Shown here: in pieces, positions 8,205-17,460 of the stretch
Layout of the letters: every line of letters starts with the position of its first letter
Numbering within the stretch: position 1 is the stretch's first letter
Assembly: GCA_016719105.1 (NCBI GenBank)
Contig: JADKAQ010000013.1
Location: 302,639 to 366,638, forward strand
DNA length: 64,000 nucleotides
Direction: 5' to 3'
Origin: Gemmatimonadota bacterium
GTDB lineage: Bacteria; Gemmatimonadota; Gemmatimonadetes; Gemmatimonadales; Gemmatimonadaceae
Notes under the pieces: model-generated
Told to the model about the DNA's origin: nothing
The model's input: the letters and a program-made list of their open reading frames with translations, nothing else
Databases searched by the model: none
Position numbers and translations under genes: made by a program

Positions 8205-9085
8205 GTGCGCGACGTACACACAGGGCGGTCATACTCGTCGCCGCGGTCTGCGCCGCGGCCGCACACGCCACGATCGCGGGAGCACAAGCCATGCGCACGC
8301 CTGACACCAAGGGCCATGCCAAGGTCAACGGCGTCGAGCTGTACTACGAGATCCACGGGGATGGTCCACCCCTCGTGATGCTGCATGGAGGGGTCACGCC
8401 GTCCGAGATGTTCGGTGCACCGTTGACCGAGATGGCCAAGACGCACCGCGTCATCGCGCCGCATGCTCGGGGACACGGCTTGAGCAAGGACACGAGCCGC
8501 CCGTGGTCGCACGATGTCTTCGCCGACGACGTCGCCGCGCTGCTGCGGCATCTCGGCATCACCAAGGCGAGTGTGATGGGGTACTCGAGTGGTGGAGACG
8601 TGGCGCTGCAGGTCGCCATCCGCCATCCCGAACTGGTCGACAAGCTGATCGTGATCGCGGCCGGCTTTCGCTCGGACGGCTACTACCCGGAGGTACTGCA
8701 GGCCTTCGCCCAGATGCCCGCGGCGGCACCGATGATTGCGGCCGAGGTGGCCAAGTCGCCGCTTGCCACGCTCTATCCGTCGGTGAACTGGGAGACCGTG
8801 TTCAGGAAGACGGGTGAACTGGCGAATCACAGCTACGACTGGTCGGCCTCCGTGGCTGGCATCAAGGCACCGACGCTGCTCGTCTTTGCGGATGCCGACG
8901 CGATTCGCCCCGAGCACATGGCGGAGTTCTACAAGCTGTTAGGCGGCGGACAGCGTGACGCGGGCATTGATGGATCGCTGCGATCTGCCAGCCGGTTGGC
9001 GATCGTTCCGAACACGACCCACATGAACCTCCTCGGCGCTCCAAGTGTCATGCAGTTCGCCACGGAGTTCCTGAAGTCGCCGTAA
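8201..9085 (+). CDS. Exported alpha/beta-fold hydrolase
   Basis: A 294-residue protein with an N-terminal signal peptide (AVILVAAVCAAAAHATIAGA). The hydrolase core has the oxyanion motif VMLHGGVTPSEM, the nucleophile elbow VMGYSSGGDVAL, LLVFADADAIRPEHM around the acid, and a histidine in PNTTHMNLLG. It resembles haloperoxidase/esterase-type family members. The substrate is unknown. The start overlaps the SRPBCC stop, which places it under the ArsR-type repressor. A GTTAGGC word lies in its LLGG codons at 8938. Confidence 0.82.
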   Translation: MSARRTHRAVILVAAVCAAAAHATIAGAQAMRTPDTKGHAKVNGVELYYEIHGDGPPLVMLHGGVTPSEMFGAPLTEMAKTHRVIAPHARGHGLSKDTSRPWSHDVFADDVAALLRHLGITKASVMGYSSGGDVALQVAIRHPELVDKLIVIAAGFRSDGYYPEVLQAFAQMPAAAPMIAAEVAKSPLATLYPSVNWETVFRKTGELANHSYDWSASVAGIKAPTLLVFADADAIRPEHMAEFYKLLGGGQRDAGIDGSLRSASRLAIVPNTTHMNLLGAPSVMQFATEFLKSP

Positions 9086-9245
9086 CGCGCTCCGTACGCC
9101 GTGCCCCACGCTCGGCAGATGCATGGGATGTCGAGCGTGACGCGTTTGCCGATCCGCGTACCGCTCCAGCGAGCGCGGATGTGCGCGAAGCCGCCGCCGG
9201 CGTCGCGGTGCGCGTTAGGTTTGGGAGCTTCCCCCCTCACTCGCC

Positions 9246-9797
9246 ATGACCACCTACTGCGACGTCGCGCGTGGACACGAGTTCCACGGCCCCTACCACG
9301 ACCGGGAGTACGGCTTTCCCATTGCCGACGACGACCGCCTGTTCGAGCGCCTGATGCTCGAGATCAACCAGGCCGGACTCTCGTGGCTCACGATCCTCAG
9401 GAAACGTGAGCACTTCACCCGCGCGTACCACGGCTTCGAGATTGCCCGCGTTGCGCGCTACACCTCGCGCGACGAGGCACGCCTGCTCGGCGACGCCGGG
9501 ATCATCCGCAACAGGCTCAAGGTGAAGGCCGCGATCGAGAACGCGACGCGCATCCAGTCGCTGCAGCGGTCGCACGGCTCGTTCGCCGCCTGGCTCGACG
9601 CGCACCACCCGCTCGACCGCCCGGCGTGGCAGAAGCTGTTCAAGCAGACCTTCGTCTTCACCGGGGGCGAGATCGTCGGCGAGTTCCTGATGAGCACCGG
9701 CTACCTCGCCGGGGCGCACGACGAGTCGTGTCCGGTCTATGCGAAGGTGCTGAAGAAGCGTCCGCCCTGGTCGCGGAGGGTCAGCGTTAGGCGCTAG
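9246..9797 (+). CDS. tag: DNA-3-methyladenine glycosylase I
   Basis: A 183-residue base-excision repair enzyme that removes 3-methyladenine from DNA. Family marks are YCDVARGHEFHGPYHDREYG at the N-terminus (Cys and His ligands of the structural zinc), MLEINQAGLSWLTILRKRE, and HDESCPVY near the C-terminus carrying the second His/Cys pair. The length is normal. The stop TAG (9795-9797) overlaps the stop of the convergent downstream gene within the word CTAG, and a GTTAGGC word lies a few bases before it. Confidence 0.92.
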   Translation: MTTYCDVARGHEFHGPYHDREYGFPIADDDRLFERLMLEINQAGLSWLTILRKREHFTRAYHGFEIARVARYTSRDEARLLGDAGIIRNRLKVKAAIENATRIQSLQRSHGSFAAWLDAHHPLDRPAWQKLFKQTFVFTGGEIVGEFLMSTGYLAGAHDESCPVYAKVLKKRPPWSRRVSVRR

Positions 9798-10351
9798 AGC
9801 GCCCGCTCGTCGTCCGTGTCGAGATAGTCGACCAGCTCCCCGGTCGTCTTGCGCAGGAGCTGCGACACGGCCTCGGCGATCATCAGCGCCACCTTGAGCG
9901 CGAGATCGGGGCGGTCGTTACACATGGTGTCGAAGTCCTCGCGCGACAGCACGAGGATCTCGGTCGGTTCGGTCGCGACCGCGGTGGCCGAGCGGAACGT
10001 GCCGTCGATGAGCGACATCTCACCGACCATCTTCCCCTCGGTGAGCCGCCCCACCACGCGCTGTTGCTGCGACGAGTCTCCCTTCCGGATCTCCAATGCC
10101 CCGCTGATGATGATCGCGGCGAAGGCATCGTGGTCCCCTTCCTTGAAGAGGGCGACCCCCTCGCCAAGGCGGAAGCACTCGAGGTACAGGCCGATCCCCT
10201 CCTCCTCCTTCCAGGAGAGGCGGTTGCTCCAGCGCGTGCCGTCCAACCGGTTGGCGCGGTCACGTGGTGTCGACGACACCAACGTGGCCCCCCGGTGCAC
10301 GAGCGTCTGGCGAGCAGGCGGCTTGGGTGGGACAATGCTGATCCGGCTCAT
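9794..10351 (-). CDS. Cyclic nucleotide-binding domain protein without a DNA-binding domain
   Basis: A 185-residue protein. After a basic N-terminal stretch of about 50 residues, the CNMP/Crp-type beta-roll reads ECFRLGEGVALFKEGDHDA, IISGALEIRK, GKMVGEMSLIDGTFRSATAV and TEILVLSREDF. The GEMSLIDG...RSATAV segment corresponds to the phosphate-binding cassette. The C-terminal part is helical and too short for a winged helix, so this is a stand-alone sensor or adaptor rather than a Crp-type regulator. It converges on tag with overlapping stop codons. Confidence 0.8.
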   Translation of the reverse strand: MSRISIVPPKPPARQTLVHRGATLVSSTPRDRANRLDGTRWSNRLSWKEEEGIGLYLECFRLGEGVALFKEGDHDAFAAIIISGALEIRKGDSSQQQRVVGRLTEGKMVGEMSLIDGTFRSATAVATEPTEILVLSREDFDTMCNDRPDLALKVALMIAEAVSQLLRKTTGELVDYLDTDDERAL

Positions 10352-10399
10352 CGCCTTTCAGTATCGGCACCACCCCCGGGAGGCTGGAGCGGGCGCCCC

Positions 10400-13300
10400 C
10401 TACTTCACCCGCCCCAGCAGCGCCTCCAGCTCCCGAAGGGTGGCCGTCGCCGCGGCGCGGACCTGGGCCGTCGGCGCGTAGTCGGCCCCGTCCACCACGT
10501 CCAGCAGCTGGGTCAACGCCCCGCTCACCCGCGACAGCGACGGTCCTCCACCACGCCCGCCGAAGCCCCCCGCCGCCCCGACCAGTGCGCCAAGTTCGGC
10601 GGCGCGCGTGGCGTTTCCTGCGGCGCGCGCCGCCTCTTGCAGCTGCCGAACGCGGGCAATGCCGTCGGCCGCCTTGTCGATCCCGGCGTGCAGGCGCAGC
10701 GCCAGCGCGTGCTGCGCCTGGATCCCCGCCGGTGCGGTCTTGACCCGCGGATCCATCCGCACCACGAGTGGCTGCGAATACGTCGTCCCGTCCACCGTCA
10801 GGCGCACGGTGTACCGTCCGGGGAGGGCGAACGGCCCCAGCGGCTCCGGGACGGTCTGCCCGGGAATCGCCGAGATCGGGTACGAGAACGAGAGCGCCCT
10901 CGGACGCGCGTGGCGCAGGTCCCACACGAAACGATGCATCCCCGGCTCGGCGCTCAGCACCGGCGACGGACGGATCCACCAGTCGGGCCAGTGCCCTTCG
11001 GCGCGCGGATCGGGGTCGGCGTTGACCCCCTTCTCATAGCGGCGCACCACCGCACCGCTCGCGTCCACGATCTCGAGCGCCAGCGACGAGGCGGCCCGCT
11101 CGAGGGCGTAGTGCAGGATCGCGCCATCCGGCGGATTCTCGGCGCGCGGCTCGTCGACGGGGAGCGGCGTGTCGGTATACATCGAGTAGCGCACGCGCGT
11201 GGCGAGTGCCGGCTTGAAGAGGTGCGCCCGCTTCGACGTCGCCCGATCGGCCCACTCGCGCAGCGGCGAGATGTCGTCGAGGATCCAGAAGCCGCGCCCA
11301 TGCGTCCCGACGACGAGATCGTCGTCCTTGATCACGAGGTCGCGGATCGAGGTGGCCGGCATGTTGACCTGCAACGGTTCCCAGTGGTCGCCGTCATCGA
11401 ACGAGACCCACACCTTGGTCTCGCTTCCGGCATAGAGCAGTCCTTTGCGCCTGGGATCCTCGCGCACCACGTTGATCGTCGCGCCGGAATCGATCCCCGT
11501 CACGATGCGCTGCCACGACTTCCCGCCGTCGTGCGTGCGGAAGATGTGCGGGCGCAGGTCGTCGAGGCGCAGCGTGTTGATCGCCGCGTACGCGGTGAGC
11601 GTGTCGAAGTGCCCGGCGTCCATGAGCGACACCTTGGCCCACGGGACCAGCTCGGGCGGCGTGACGTTCTTCCACGTGCGCCCGCCGTTCATCGTGACGT
11701 GAATGAGCCCATCGTCCGATCCGGCCCAGATCACGTTCTCGCGACGATAGCTCGGGGCGATCGTGTAGACCACGCCAGGGTGGCGCGCCTTCGCACTGCG
11801 CTCGGTGGCGTACTTGCCGACGTTAGGCGGGACGACCGAATCCTGGCGCGTGAGGTCGGGGGAGATCTCGGTCCAGTTGTTCCCGCCGTCGATGGTCTGC
11901 CAGATGGTGTTGGCGCCGAAGTACAGCTTGCGCGGGTTGGTCGGCGCAAAGAGGATCGGCGCGGTGCGCAGCATCCGGTAGTTGGCGTCGCGGAACGGCT
12001 TGGGGGCCACGTTCTGCGTCTGGCCGGTGCGATAGTCGAACTTCGTCACCTTGCCGCCATACATGATGTTGGGATCGAGCGGGTCGGGGGCGACGTAGCC
12101 GTACTCCTCGACCCCGACCGGGCGCCACTCGCGGAAGGTGAGCTGCCCGTCGTTGCCGCGGCTCTGCACGCACGCCGACCCCGACTCCTGCTGTCCGCCG
12201 CACACGCGATACGGGAAGGAGTTGTCGGTGGTGACGTGATAGAACTGCGCCGTCGGCTGGTTGTACCACGAGCTCCAGCTCTCACCACCGTTCACGGTGA
12301 TGATCGCCCCCTGGTCGGCGGCGATGAGGATGATGTCGGGGTTGTCGGGGTTGATCCAGATGCGGTGATAGTCGTCGCCGCCAGGTGCACCGCGGATCAT
12401 CTTCCACGTCACGCCGGCATCGACCGACTTCCAGGTGACGATGCTCCCGCTGTACACGACGTCGGCGTTCTTCGGGTCGACCTTCACCTCGGCGAAGTCC
12501 GACCCGCGGTTGTGCACGCGCTCGTCGGTCGACGTCCTGGCCCACGAGGCGCCAGCGTTGTCGGAACGGTAGATGCCGCTGCGGTCGCCCGCGTCGATGG
12601 TGATGTAGAGTCGCTGCGGGCGGCTCGCCGACCTCGCGATCCCGATGCGCCCCAGCCCCTCGGCCGGCGTCGGCAGGCCGTTCATGATCGGCGTCCACGA
12701 GTCGCCACCGTCGGTCGACTTGAAGAGCCCCGTCCCCGGTCCCTGCCACACGCCGTTCTCCCACGGCCCCTGTCGCGCCTCCCACAGGGCGGCGTAGAGC
12801 GTATTGGGATCGTCCGGCGCCATGACGATGTCGATCGCCCCGGTGTTCTCGTCCTTGCCGAGGATCTTCTTGAAGGTGCGGCCGCCATCGAGCGAGCGGT
12901 ACAAGCCGCGCTCCTCGTTAGGGCCGTACGGGTGCCCGAGCACGGCGACAAAGAGCCGGTCGGGATTCCGCGGGTCGATCACGATCTGCGGGATCTGCTG
13001 TCCGTCGCGCAGCCCCAGGTGCGCCCACGTCTTCCCCGCGTCGGTGCTCTTGTAGATCCCGTCGCCCGTCGAGAGGTCGGGGCGCTGCAACCCCTCACCA
13101 CTCCCGATGTAGATGATGTTCGGGTCGCTCGGCGCCACCGCCAGCGCCCCAATCGATCCGCTGGGCTGCCCGTCGAAGATCGGCGTCCAGGTGCGCCCGT
13201 AGTCGGTCGTGCGCCAAGCCCCGCCGTTGACCGCGGCGATGTAGAAGACGTTGGGCTGCTGCCGCACCCCCGTCGCCGCCTTGGTGCGCCCGGCGCGAAA

Positions 13301-13492
13301 CGGGCCGATGTGGCGCCACCGCAGCTCCGAGAAGAGCGGGCTGGTGGGGGCCTGGGCCTCGAGCGTGGGGACGGCGGTCGCGGCGAGGGCGAGCGCGGCG
13401 AGAGCGACTCGCACCGCGGAGTGGCCCGACAGGCGCGACAGGGGGCGCGAGAAGGAGCGAGTCAGGGGGCGAACGAACGAGAACGGCGACAT
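10400..13492 (-). CDS. Large secreted BNR/sortilin-like beta-propeller protein
   Basis: About 1030 residues. ATG 13492 gives an n-region and then a signal peptide (VRVALAALALAATAVPTLEA). The body is a long run of BNR/Asp-box-like repeats of the form SxDxGxTW: RTTDYGRTWTPIF, KSTDAGKTWAHLG, RSLDGGRTFKKI, KSTDGGDSWTPIM, TVNGGESWSSWY, QTIDGGNNWTEIS, HDGGKSWQRI. This is the VPS10/sortilin-type propeller annotated in many bacteria as a glycosyl hydrolase or WD40/YVTN-like protein, although no enzyme active site is evident. A C-terminal fibronectin-like/helical region ends with LREL EALLGRVK. An in-frame ATG exists upstream at 13573 but gives a poor N-terminus. Confidence 0.82.
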   Translation of the reverse strand: MSPFSFVRPLTRSFSRPLSRLSGHSAVRVALAALALAATAVPTLEAQAPTSPLFSELRWRHIGPFRAGRTKAATGVRQQPNVFYIAAVNGGAWRTTDYGRTWTPIFDGQPSGSIGALAVAPSDPNIIYIGSGEGLQRPDLSTGDGIYKSTDAGKTWAHLGLRDGQQIPQIVIDPRNPDRLFVAVLGHPYGPNEERGLYRSLDGGRTFKKILGKDENTGAIDIVMAPDDPNTLYAALWEARQGPWENGVWQGPGTGLFKSTDGGDSWTPIMNGLPTPAEGLGRIGIARSASRPQRLYITIDAGDRSGIYRSDNAGASWARTSTDERVHNRGSDFAEVKVDPKNADVVYSGSIVTWKSVDAGVTWKMIRGAPGGDDYHRIWINPDNPDIILIAADQGAIITVNGGESWSSWYNQPTAQFYHVTTDNSFPYRVCGGQQESGSACVQSRGNDGQLTFREWRPVGVEEYGYVAPDPLDPNIMYGGKVTKFDYRTGQTQNVAPKPFRDANYRMLRTAPILFAPTNPRKLYFGANTIWQTIDGGNNWTEISPDLTRQDSVVPPNVGKYATERSAKARHPGVVYTIAPSYRRENVIWAGSDDGLIHVTMNGGRTWKNVTPPELVPWAKVSLMDAGHFDTLTAYAAINTLRLDDLRPHIFRTHDGGKSWQRIVTGIDSGATINVVREDPRRKGLLYAGSETKVWVSFDDGDHWEPLQVNMPATSIRDLVIKDDDLVVGTHGRGFWILDDISPLREWADRATSKRAHLFKPALATRVRYSMYTDTPLPVDEPRAENPPDGAILHYALERAASSLALEIVDASGAVVRRYEKGVNADPDPRAEGHWPDWWIRPSPVLSAEPGMHRFVWDLRHARPRALSFSYPISAIPGQTVPEPLGPFALPGRYTVRLTVDGTTYSQPLVVRMDPRVKTAPAGIQAQHALALRLHAGIDKAADGIARVRQLQEAARAAGNATRAAELGALVGAAGGFGGRGGGPSLSRVSGALTQLLDVVDGADYAPTAQVRAAATATLRELEALLGRVK

Positions 13493-13600
13493 GGGACCGT
13501 GGCGACGAGTGGGAGAAACGACGCCCGGGTGACGCGGCGTCGCACCATGGTCATACGCATCACCCGCCGTCACCGCTAGACGGCGCGCCCCCCCACGGTG

Positions 13601-14266
13601 TCAGGGAGCAGGATCTCGTGGTTCACGGCCCGTCTCGCGCTCGCGAGCCTCCTTGAGGCGTCGCAGCGCCACGCGCGCCCCCTCGGCCTCTCGCGTCCCC
13701 GGAAAGCGCTCCGCCAGGCGCCGCAGCTCGACCAGGGCGCGCCCGTCGTCGCCTAACGCCCCCAGGTACAGGTCGGCCAGCCGCTGGGTGGCATACAGCT
13801 CCGACTCGCGCGACGCCCCCACGCGGCGCAGCGCGCCGAACAGCTCGGCGGCGCGTCCCGCATTTCCGGCCCGCACGTGCAACTCCGCTGCCTGGCGCAG
13901 CGCGCGCGTGTTCTCCGGCTCGGCGACCAGCGTCGCCTCGTACGCCTCGATCGCCCCGGCTACGTCCCCGGCGACTTCGAGCGCATCATGCGCCGAAAAG
14001 GTGGCCTCGTACGGGACGCTCGATCCGCTGGGGTGCACGAAGGCGGCGATGGCGGCCGCGCTCCCCTCGGCAAAGCCCGACGAGAACTTCATGACGATGA
14101 AGCCGGCCACACCCCCCATCGCCACGGCCGTGACGAGGAGCCAGTAGCCCTTGATCCCCAGGAGGATGCCGAGCGGGATGCCGATCGCGCCGAAGATGAC
14201 GCCGAGGCTGACCCCGGCGACGAGGGAGCGCGCGCGCGTCGGGTCAGCGCCCGGGCTGCGGCCCAT
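13601..14266 (-). CDS. Tetratricopeptide-repeat protein with two N-terminal membrane helices
   Basis: ATG 14266 gives 221 residues. Two hydrophobic segments follow (SLGVIFGAIGIPLGILLG and YWLLVTAVAMGGVAGFIVM), then a helical TPR-like region: ALEVAGDVAGAIEAYEATL, RALRQAAELHVRAGNAGRA and LYATQRLADLYLGALGDD. The C-terminus is highly charged. The start lies inside the 3' end of the upstream DUF4105-type gene (23-base overlap), which indicates translational coupling. It is probably a scaffold anchored in the inner membrane. No specific partner is evident. Confidence 0.65.
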   Translation of the reverse strand: MGRSPGADPTRARSLVAGVSLGVIFGAIGIPLGILLGIKGYWLLVTAVAMGGVAGFIVMKFSSGFAEGSAAAIAAFVHPSGSSVPYEATFSAHDALEVAGDVAGAIEAYEATLVAEPENTRALRQAAELHVRAGNAGRAAELFGALRRVGASRESELYATQRLADLYLGALGDDGRALVELRRLAERFPGTREAEGARVALRRLKEARERETGREPRDPAP

Positions 14267-15143
14267 TCCCGTCTCCGTCAGATGCAACCGGCGCTGGCGC
14301 CGCGACCATCCCCCGGCGAATGGCGGCCGAGAAGTCCTCGCCGGCACGGACCGCACGCGCCCGCTCGTTGATGCGGAAGCGCGCGCGCACGTCCTCCAGC
14401 GTCCCCGTCGCCTCGATGAGCCCGAGCGAGAGCGCCAGTTCGTCGGCGTAGCCCGGGAGAAGCGTGCGAACGCTGGAGGGGATGCGCCCCGGGACCATCC
14501 GGTTGACGTGATCGACCAGGTTGGACGTGCAGTTGTTGGTCAGCGTGTTGTAGAACTCGGGCGTCTCCTGCACCGCGTTGGCTCGGCGCATCATCTCCAC
14601 GAACATCTGCCGCACGCGGGCTGGCGGCGCGGCGATGGGATAGAGGAAGACGTCGTCGCCGTCGAACAGCGCCCGGCGGCCGATGAGGTCGCGCTCCGTC
14701 CCCACGATGTACGCGAGTTCGAAGCGGCGCAGCACGCCCGGTACGAGCCCATACTCCTCACCCACCTCTCGGCGCGCCTCCACCGAGACTGCGATGTGTT
14801 CGCCATCGCGAAAGCCGAACGAGACGAAGGCGTGCGCCGGCCCGCGCCAGGTGGTGGAGAATGGGGTCAGGATGAACCAGACCGATTCGATCGCCGACAG
14901 ATCGTACCGCCGATCGCGAAAGCCCGGCGTATACGCGGTACTCGAGGTGTAGGCGAAGTCGCGCACGCCGCGGAGCGTGACGGCGCTATCGCCCTCGAAG
15001 TCGGCGCGCGCCAACCGCGCATGATCACCGTCCCAGCTGCGCGCGGCCGACGGGCGCTGCGGGAGCGCCACGATCGCCCAGGCACCGGCGGCGGCGACCA
15101 GCAGCACGGCGAGCGACCGGCCGATCCAGGTGAGGATGCGCAT
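14244..15143 (-). CDS. DUF4105-type membrane-anchored protein
   Basis: A 299-residue protein with an N-terminal membrane anchor (SLAVLLVAAAGAWAIVAL) and a periplasmic domain of the DUF4105/Lnb-N type: SIWF-like ESVWFILTPFSTTWRGPAHA, SFGFRDGEHIAVSVEARR and the Cys-containing FYNTLTNNCTSNLVDHVN. The conserved Asn-Cys and His positions suggest a papain/transglutaminase-like fold, but catalysis has not been shown for most members. It starts about 10 bases after the symporter stop and its end overlaps the TPR gene, so three genes probably form one operon. Confidence 0.75.
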   Translation of the reverse strand: MRILTWIGRSLAVLLVAAAGAWAIVALPQRPSAARSWDGDHARLARADFEGDSAVTLRGVRDFAYTSSTAYTPGFRDRRYDLSAIESVWFILTPFSTTWRGPAHAFVSFGFRDGEHIAVSVEARREVGEEYGLVPGVLRRFELAYIVGTERDLIGRRALFDGDDVFLYPIAAPPARVRQMFVEMMRRANAVQETPEFYNTLTNNCTSNLVDHVNRMVPGRIPSSVRTLLPGYADELALSLGLIEATGTLEDVRARFRINERARAVRAGEDFSAAIRRGMVAAPAPVASDGDGNGPQPGR

Positions 15144-15152
15144 GCGGGGTGC

Positions 15153-16391
15153 CTAACGTTTCGCTTCGGGCGAGCGCCCGAGGACCGAGGCCACCGTCAT
15201 GTGCCCGGTCACGTTGAGCGTGGTCTTGAAGATGTCGGGGACGGCGTCGAGGGCAATGAGGATCCCGACGCCTTCCACCGGCAGCCCCACCGAGGGAAAG
15301 AGCGGCGCAATGATGAACAGCGAGCCGCTCGGGATCCCGGGGACCGAGAAACTCATTACCACGGCCGCGATGTAGAAGGTCGCCAGCGACTGGAAGCCAA
15401 ACGGAACGCCATACAGCTTGGCGATGAACAGCCCGCCCACGATCCACGAGACCGCCAGGTTGAGCCGGAAGACCGACGCCGACAGCGGGATCACGAATCC
15501 CGAGACGTCACGCGGCAATCCCAACGCCTGCTCGGCGGAATCGAGCATCGCCGGAAGGGCGGCCAGCGACGAGCGCGTCCCCATGGCGACGGCCTGCGGC
15601 GGGAGCGCGGCGCGGGCGAACACGCGCGGCGACACGCGGCCGAGCACCACGGCCACGGGATAGAGCAGGAGGATCGCCGCCACGAGCAGTGCGACGTGGG
15701 TCGCCAGGTAGAAGCCGATCGCGCCGGCCCCCGAGACCCCGAGCTTGGCCCCCAGCGAAACGGCGAGCGCGAAGATGCCTAACGGGGAGGCCCACAGCAC
15801 GGCCCGCACGAGGACCAGCATCGCATCGCCCGTCGCCTGGAAGACGCCGAGCACCGCGCCCCGCGTCTCCTCTGCCAGGCGGGAGATCGCGAGCGCGAAG
15901 GCGACCGTGAAGACGATGAGCGGAAGCATCGCCCCGTCGACCGCCGCGGCGAGCGGGTTCACCGGGACGAGCGAGGTGAGCCAGGCGCTAAACCCCGGGA
16001 GCGGGGGGACGGTGGTCGTGACGCCTGCCACGCGCTCGCGCAGCGCCGCCGCCGATGCCGCATCGACGGTGAGGCGCTCGTAGATCGGCGGCGCGACGAG
16101 GGCGGTGAAGAGCGCGATCCCCGCCAGCAATCCGACGAACAGGAGGAGGGCGCGGATCCCCAGTCGCCCCACCGAACCCAGGTCGCGCATCCCGGCGATC
16201 CCGGTGATCAGGAGCGAGACGACGAGCGGGATCACCGTCATCCGGATCGCGTTCACCCACAGCGTCCCCACCGGGTCGCTCACGGCGAGGAGCAGCGAGG
16301 CCGCGTCCGGCGATGCCGACGCGGCCGTGGCACCGACGGCGAAGCCGGTGGCGAGGGCGAGAATGGCTGCGGGGCCGCCGCTGATGCGCAT
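15153..16391 (-). CDS. Dicarboxylate/amino acid:cation symporter (DAACS, GltP/DctA type)
   Basis: A 412-residue inner-membrane transporter. The hallmark serine-rich hairpin and the helical hairpin motifs are present: AMGTRSSLAALPAML (the SSLAALP motif), VIPLSASVFRLNLAVSW, and VMSFSVPGIPSGSLFI. These line the substrate and Na+/H+ sites in GltPh-like transporters. The start at ATG 16391 gives MRISGGPAAILALATGFA. An upstream in-frame extension to 16427 runs into the tandem repeats and is unlikely. The stop lies in a CCTAAC (GTTAGG) word at 15151. The substrate (glutamate, aspartate or C4 acids) cannot be decided. Confidence 0.87.
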   Translation of the reverse strand: MRISGGPAAILALATGFAVGATAASASPDAASLLLAVSDPVGTLWVNAIRMTVIPLVVSLLITGIAGMRDLGSVGRLGIRALLLFVGLLAGIALFTALVAPPIYERLTVDAASAAALRERVAGVTTTVPPLPGFSAWLTSLVPVNPLAAAVDGAMLPLIVFTVAFALAISRLAEETRGAVLGVFQATGDAMLVLVRAVLWASPLGIFALAVSLGAKLGVSGAGAIGFYLATHVALLVAAILLLYPVAVVLGRVSPRVFARAALPPQAVAMGTRSSLAALPAMLDSAEQALGLPRDVSGFVIPLSASVFRLNLAVSWIVGGLFIAKLYGVPFGFQSLATFYIAAVVMSFSVPGIPSGSLFIIAPLFPSVGLPVEGVGILIALDAVPDIFKTTLNVTGHMTVASVLGRSPEAKR

Positions 16392-16410
16392 GGCCCCAAT
16401 GCTACGGGGC

Positions 16411-16530
16411 GTGCCGGTGATGCTCAACCACCGGCACGCCGGTGGTGCTCAACCACCGGCACGCCGGTGAGGCTCAACCACCGGCACGCCGGTGAGGCTC
16501 AACCACCGGCACGCCGGTGAGGCTCAAACA
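16411..16530. repeat. Tandem 25-bp repeat, five units, each with a hairpin
   Basis: Five units lie head to tail at 16411-16430 (partial), 16431-16455, 16456-16480, 16481-16505 and 16506-16530. They are nearly identical (occasional ggt/tga and caa differences). Each contains the perfect inverted repeat CACCGGC-AC-GCCGGTG, so the transcript could fold into up to four stem-loops in a row. The array sits between the 3' end of the outer-membrane gene (16592) and the start of the symporter (16391), in the 5' region of the latter. Confidence 0.85.
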
Positions 16531-16591
16531 GCAGGGCGCCTCGCGCCGTTGCCCCGGCGTCGTTAGGCCCGCGCGAGGCCGCCCCGTCGCG

Positions 16592-17332
16592 CTAGAACAG
16601 CCCCCACTTGACCCCGAGGCGCCACACCAGCATCGGCGTCTCGCCCTCGTTCACCCGCAGCTGCACGTTGTTGTTCGGGAGGTCGATGATGTCCCCCCGC
16701 TTGAGGTAGCGGGTATTCCCGTTGCCGTGCCACCGCGCTCCGATGTCGATCGCCCCCTGCTTCGACTGGCCGACGGGGATCAGGATCCCGGCCCCGCCGG
16801 TCCAGGCGAAGATGGCGTCGTCGTAGTTGTTGGTGCTGGCGAACTCCTCGTCGGCGAAGGTCCCCTTCACGCTCGACTCGGTCCAGAAGACGGCGAAGCC
16901 CGCCGTGCCGTTCACGTAGGGGCGAATGGGCCCCGACGGCGCGGTGATCTGCGGCCCGAGCCCCATCCAGAAGATGTTGTTGGACGTGGTGAGATCGACG
17001 GTGATGCGCCCGCCGATCGTCGAGCTGAGCGGGACACGCTTGGTCTCGCGCCCGTAGCCGAGGAAGCCGAGTTCACCCCCCAGGCTGAAGATGCCCTGGC
17101 GGTCCAGCTTGTAGTGCACGTTGCCGTCGAGGCCGAACCCCTGCTTCACGTTCTGCTTGAAGTCCTGCTGCGGCACAGCATACGACAATGAAAGGCCGGC
17201 GAAGACGGGGGAGCGCCTGGGCCCCACCCCGGGCTTGTTGGACTCCTTGCCGACCGTGAAGACCTGCGCACCTGCCGCCGCCGGGAGCATCACCAGCGCC
17301 AGCCCCGCCATCACTCTCCTCGCGTACCACAT
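16592..17332 (-). CDS. Outer-membrane beta-barrel protein
   Basis: A 246-residue protein. ATG 17332 follows an AGGA sequence by four bases and yields a signal peptide (VMAGLALVMLPAAAGAQ). The mature part alternates polar and hydrophobic residues as in a small barrel: AGLSLSYAVPQQDF, GLDGNVHYKLDRQGIFSLGG, ITVDLTTSNNIFWMGLGPQ and AIDIGARWHGNGNTRYL. It ends in VWRLGVKWGLF, with the aromatic C-terminus recognised by the BAM complex. OmpW/OmpA-like barrels look similar, but I cannot assign a subfamily or ligand. Confidence 0.78.
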   Translation of the reverse strand: MWYARRVMAGLALVMLPAAAGAQVFTVGKESNKPGVGPRRSPVFAGLSLSYAVPQQDFKQNVKQGFGLDGNVHYKLDRQGIFSLGGELGFLGYGRETKRVPLSSTIGGRITVDLTTSNNIFWMGLGPQITAPSGPIRPYVNGTAGFAVFWTESSVKGTFADEEFASTNNYDDAIFAWTGGAGILIPVGQSKQGAIDIGARWHGNGNTRYLKRGDIIDLPNNNVQLRVNEGETPMLVWRLGVKWGLF

Positions 17333-17460
17333 ACGTTCCTCGAACACTGCGTGGGGGGATCTCGTGCACCTGTTGCACGATGTCTCTGGTACGCCGTTCC
17401 CCCCGGCCGTGTTTCATCACGACACGCCGCGCATCCGCGCGACCTCGCTAGCTTGTCCGC

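Noticed and set aside
9794..9797. Overlap of the tag and cNMP-domain genes as an antisense regulatory site
   Set aside because: The two stop codons simply share CTAG. No further structure supports a special function.
10064..13579. A 1171-codon open frame on the plus strand
   Set aside because: It is antisense to the BNR-repeat protein, with low-complexity Arg/Pro/Val content and no domain. Typical GC-driven shadow.
16411..16530. Possible CRISPR array
   Set aside because: The 25-bp units are contiguous without unique spacers, so this is a simple tandem repeat.
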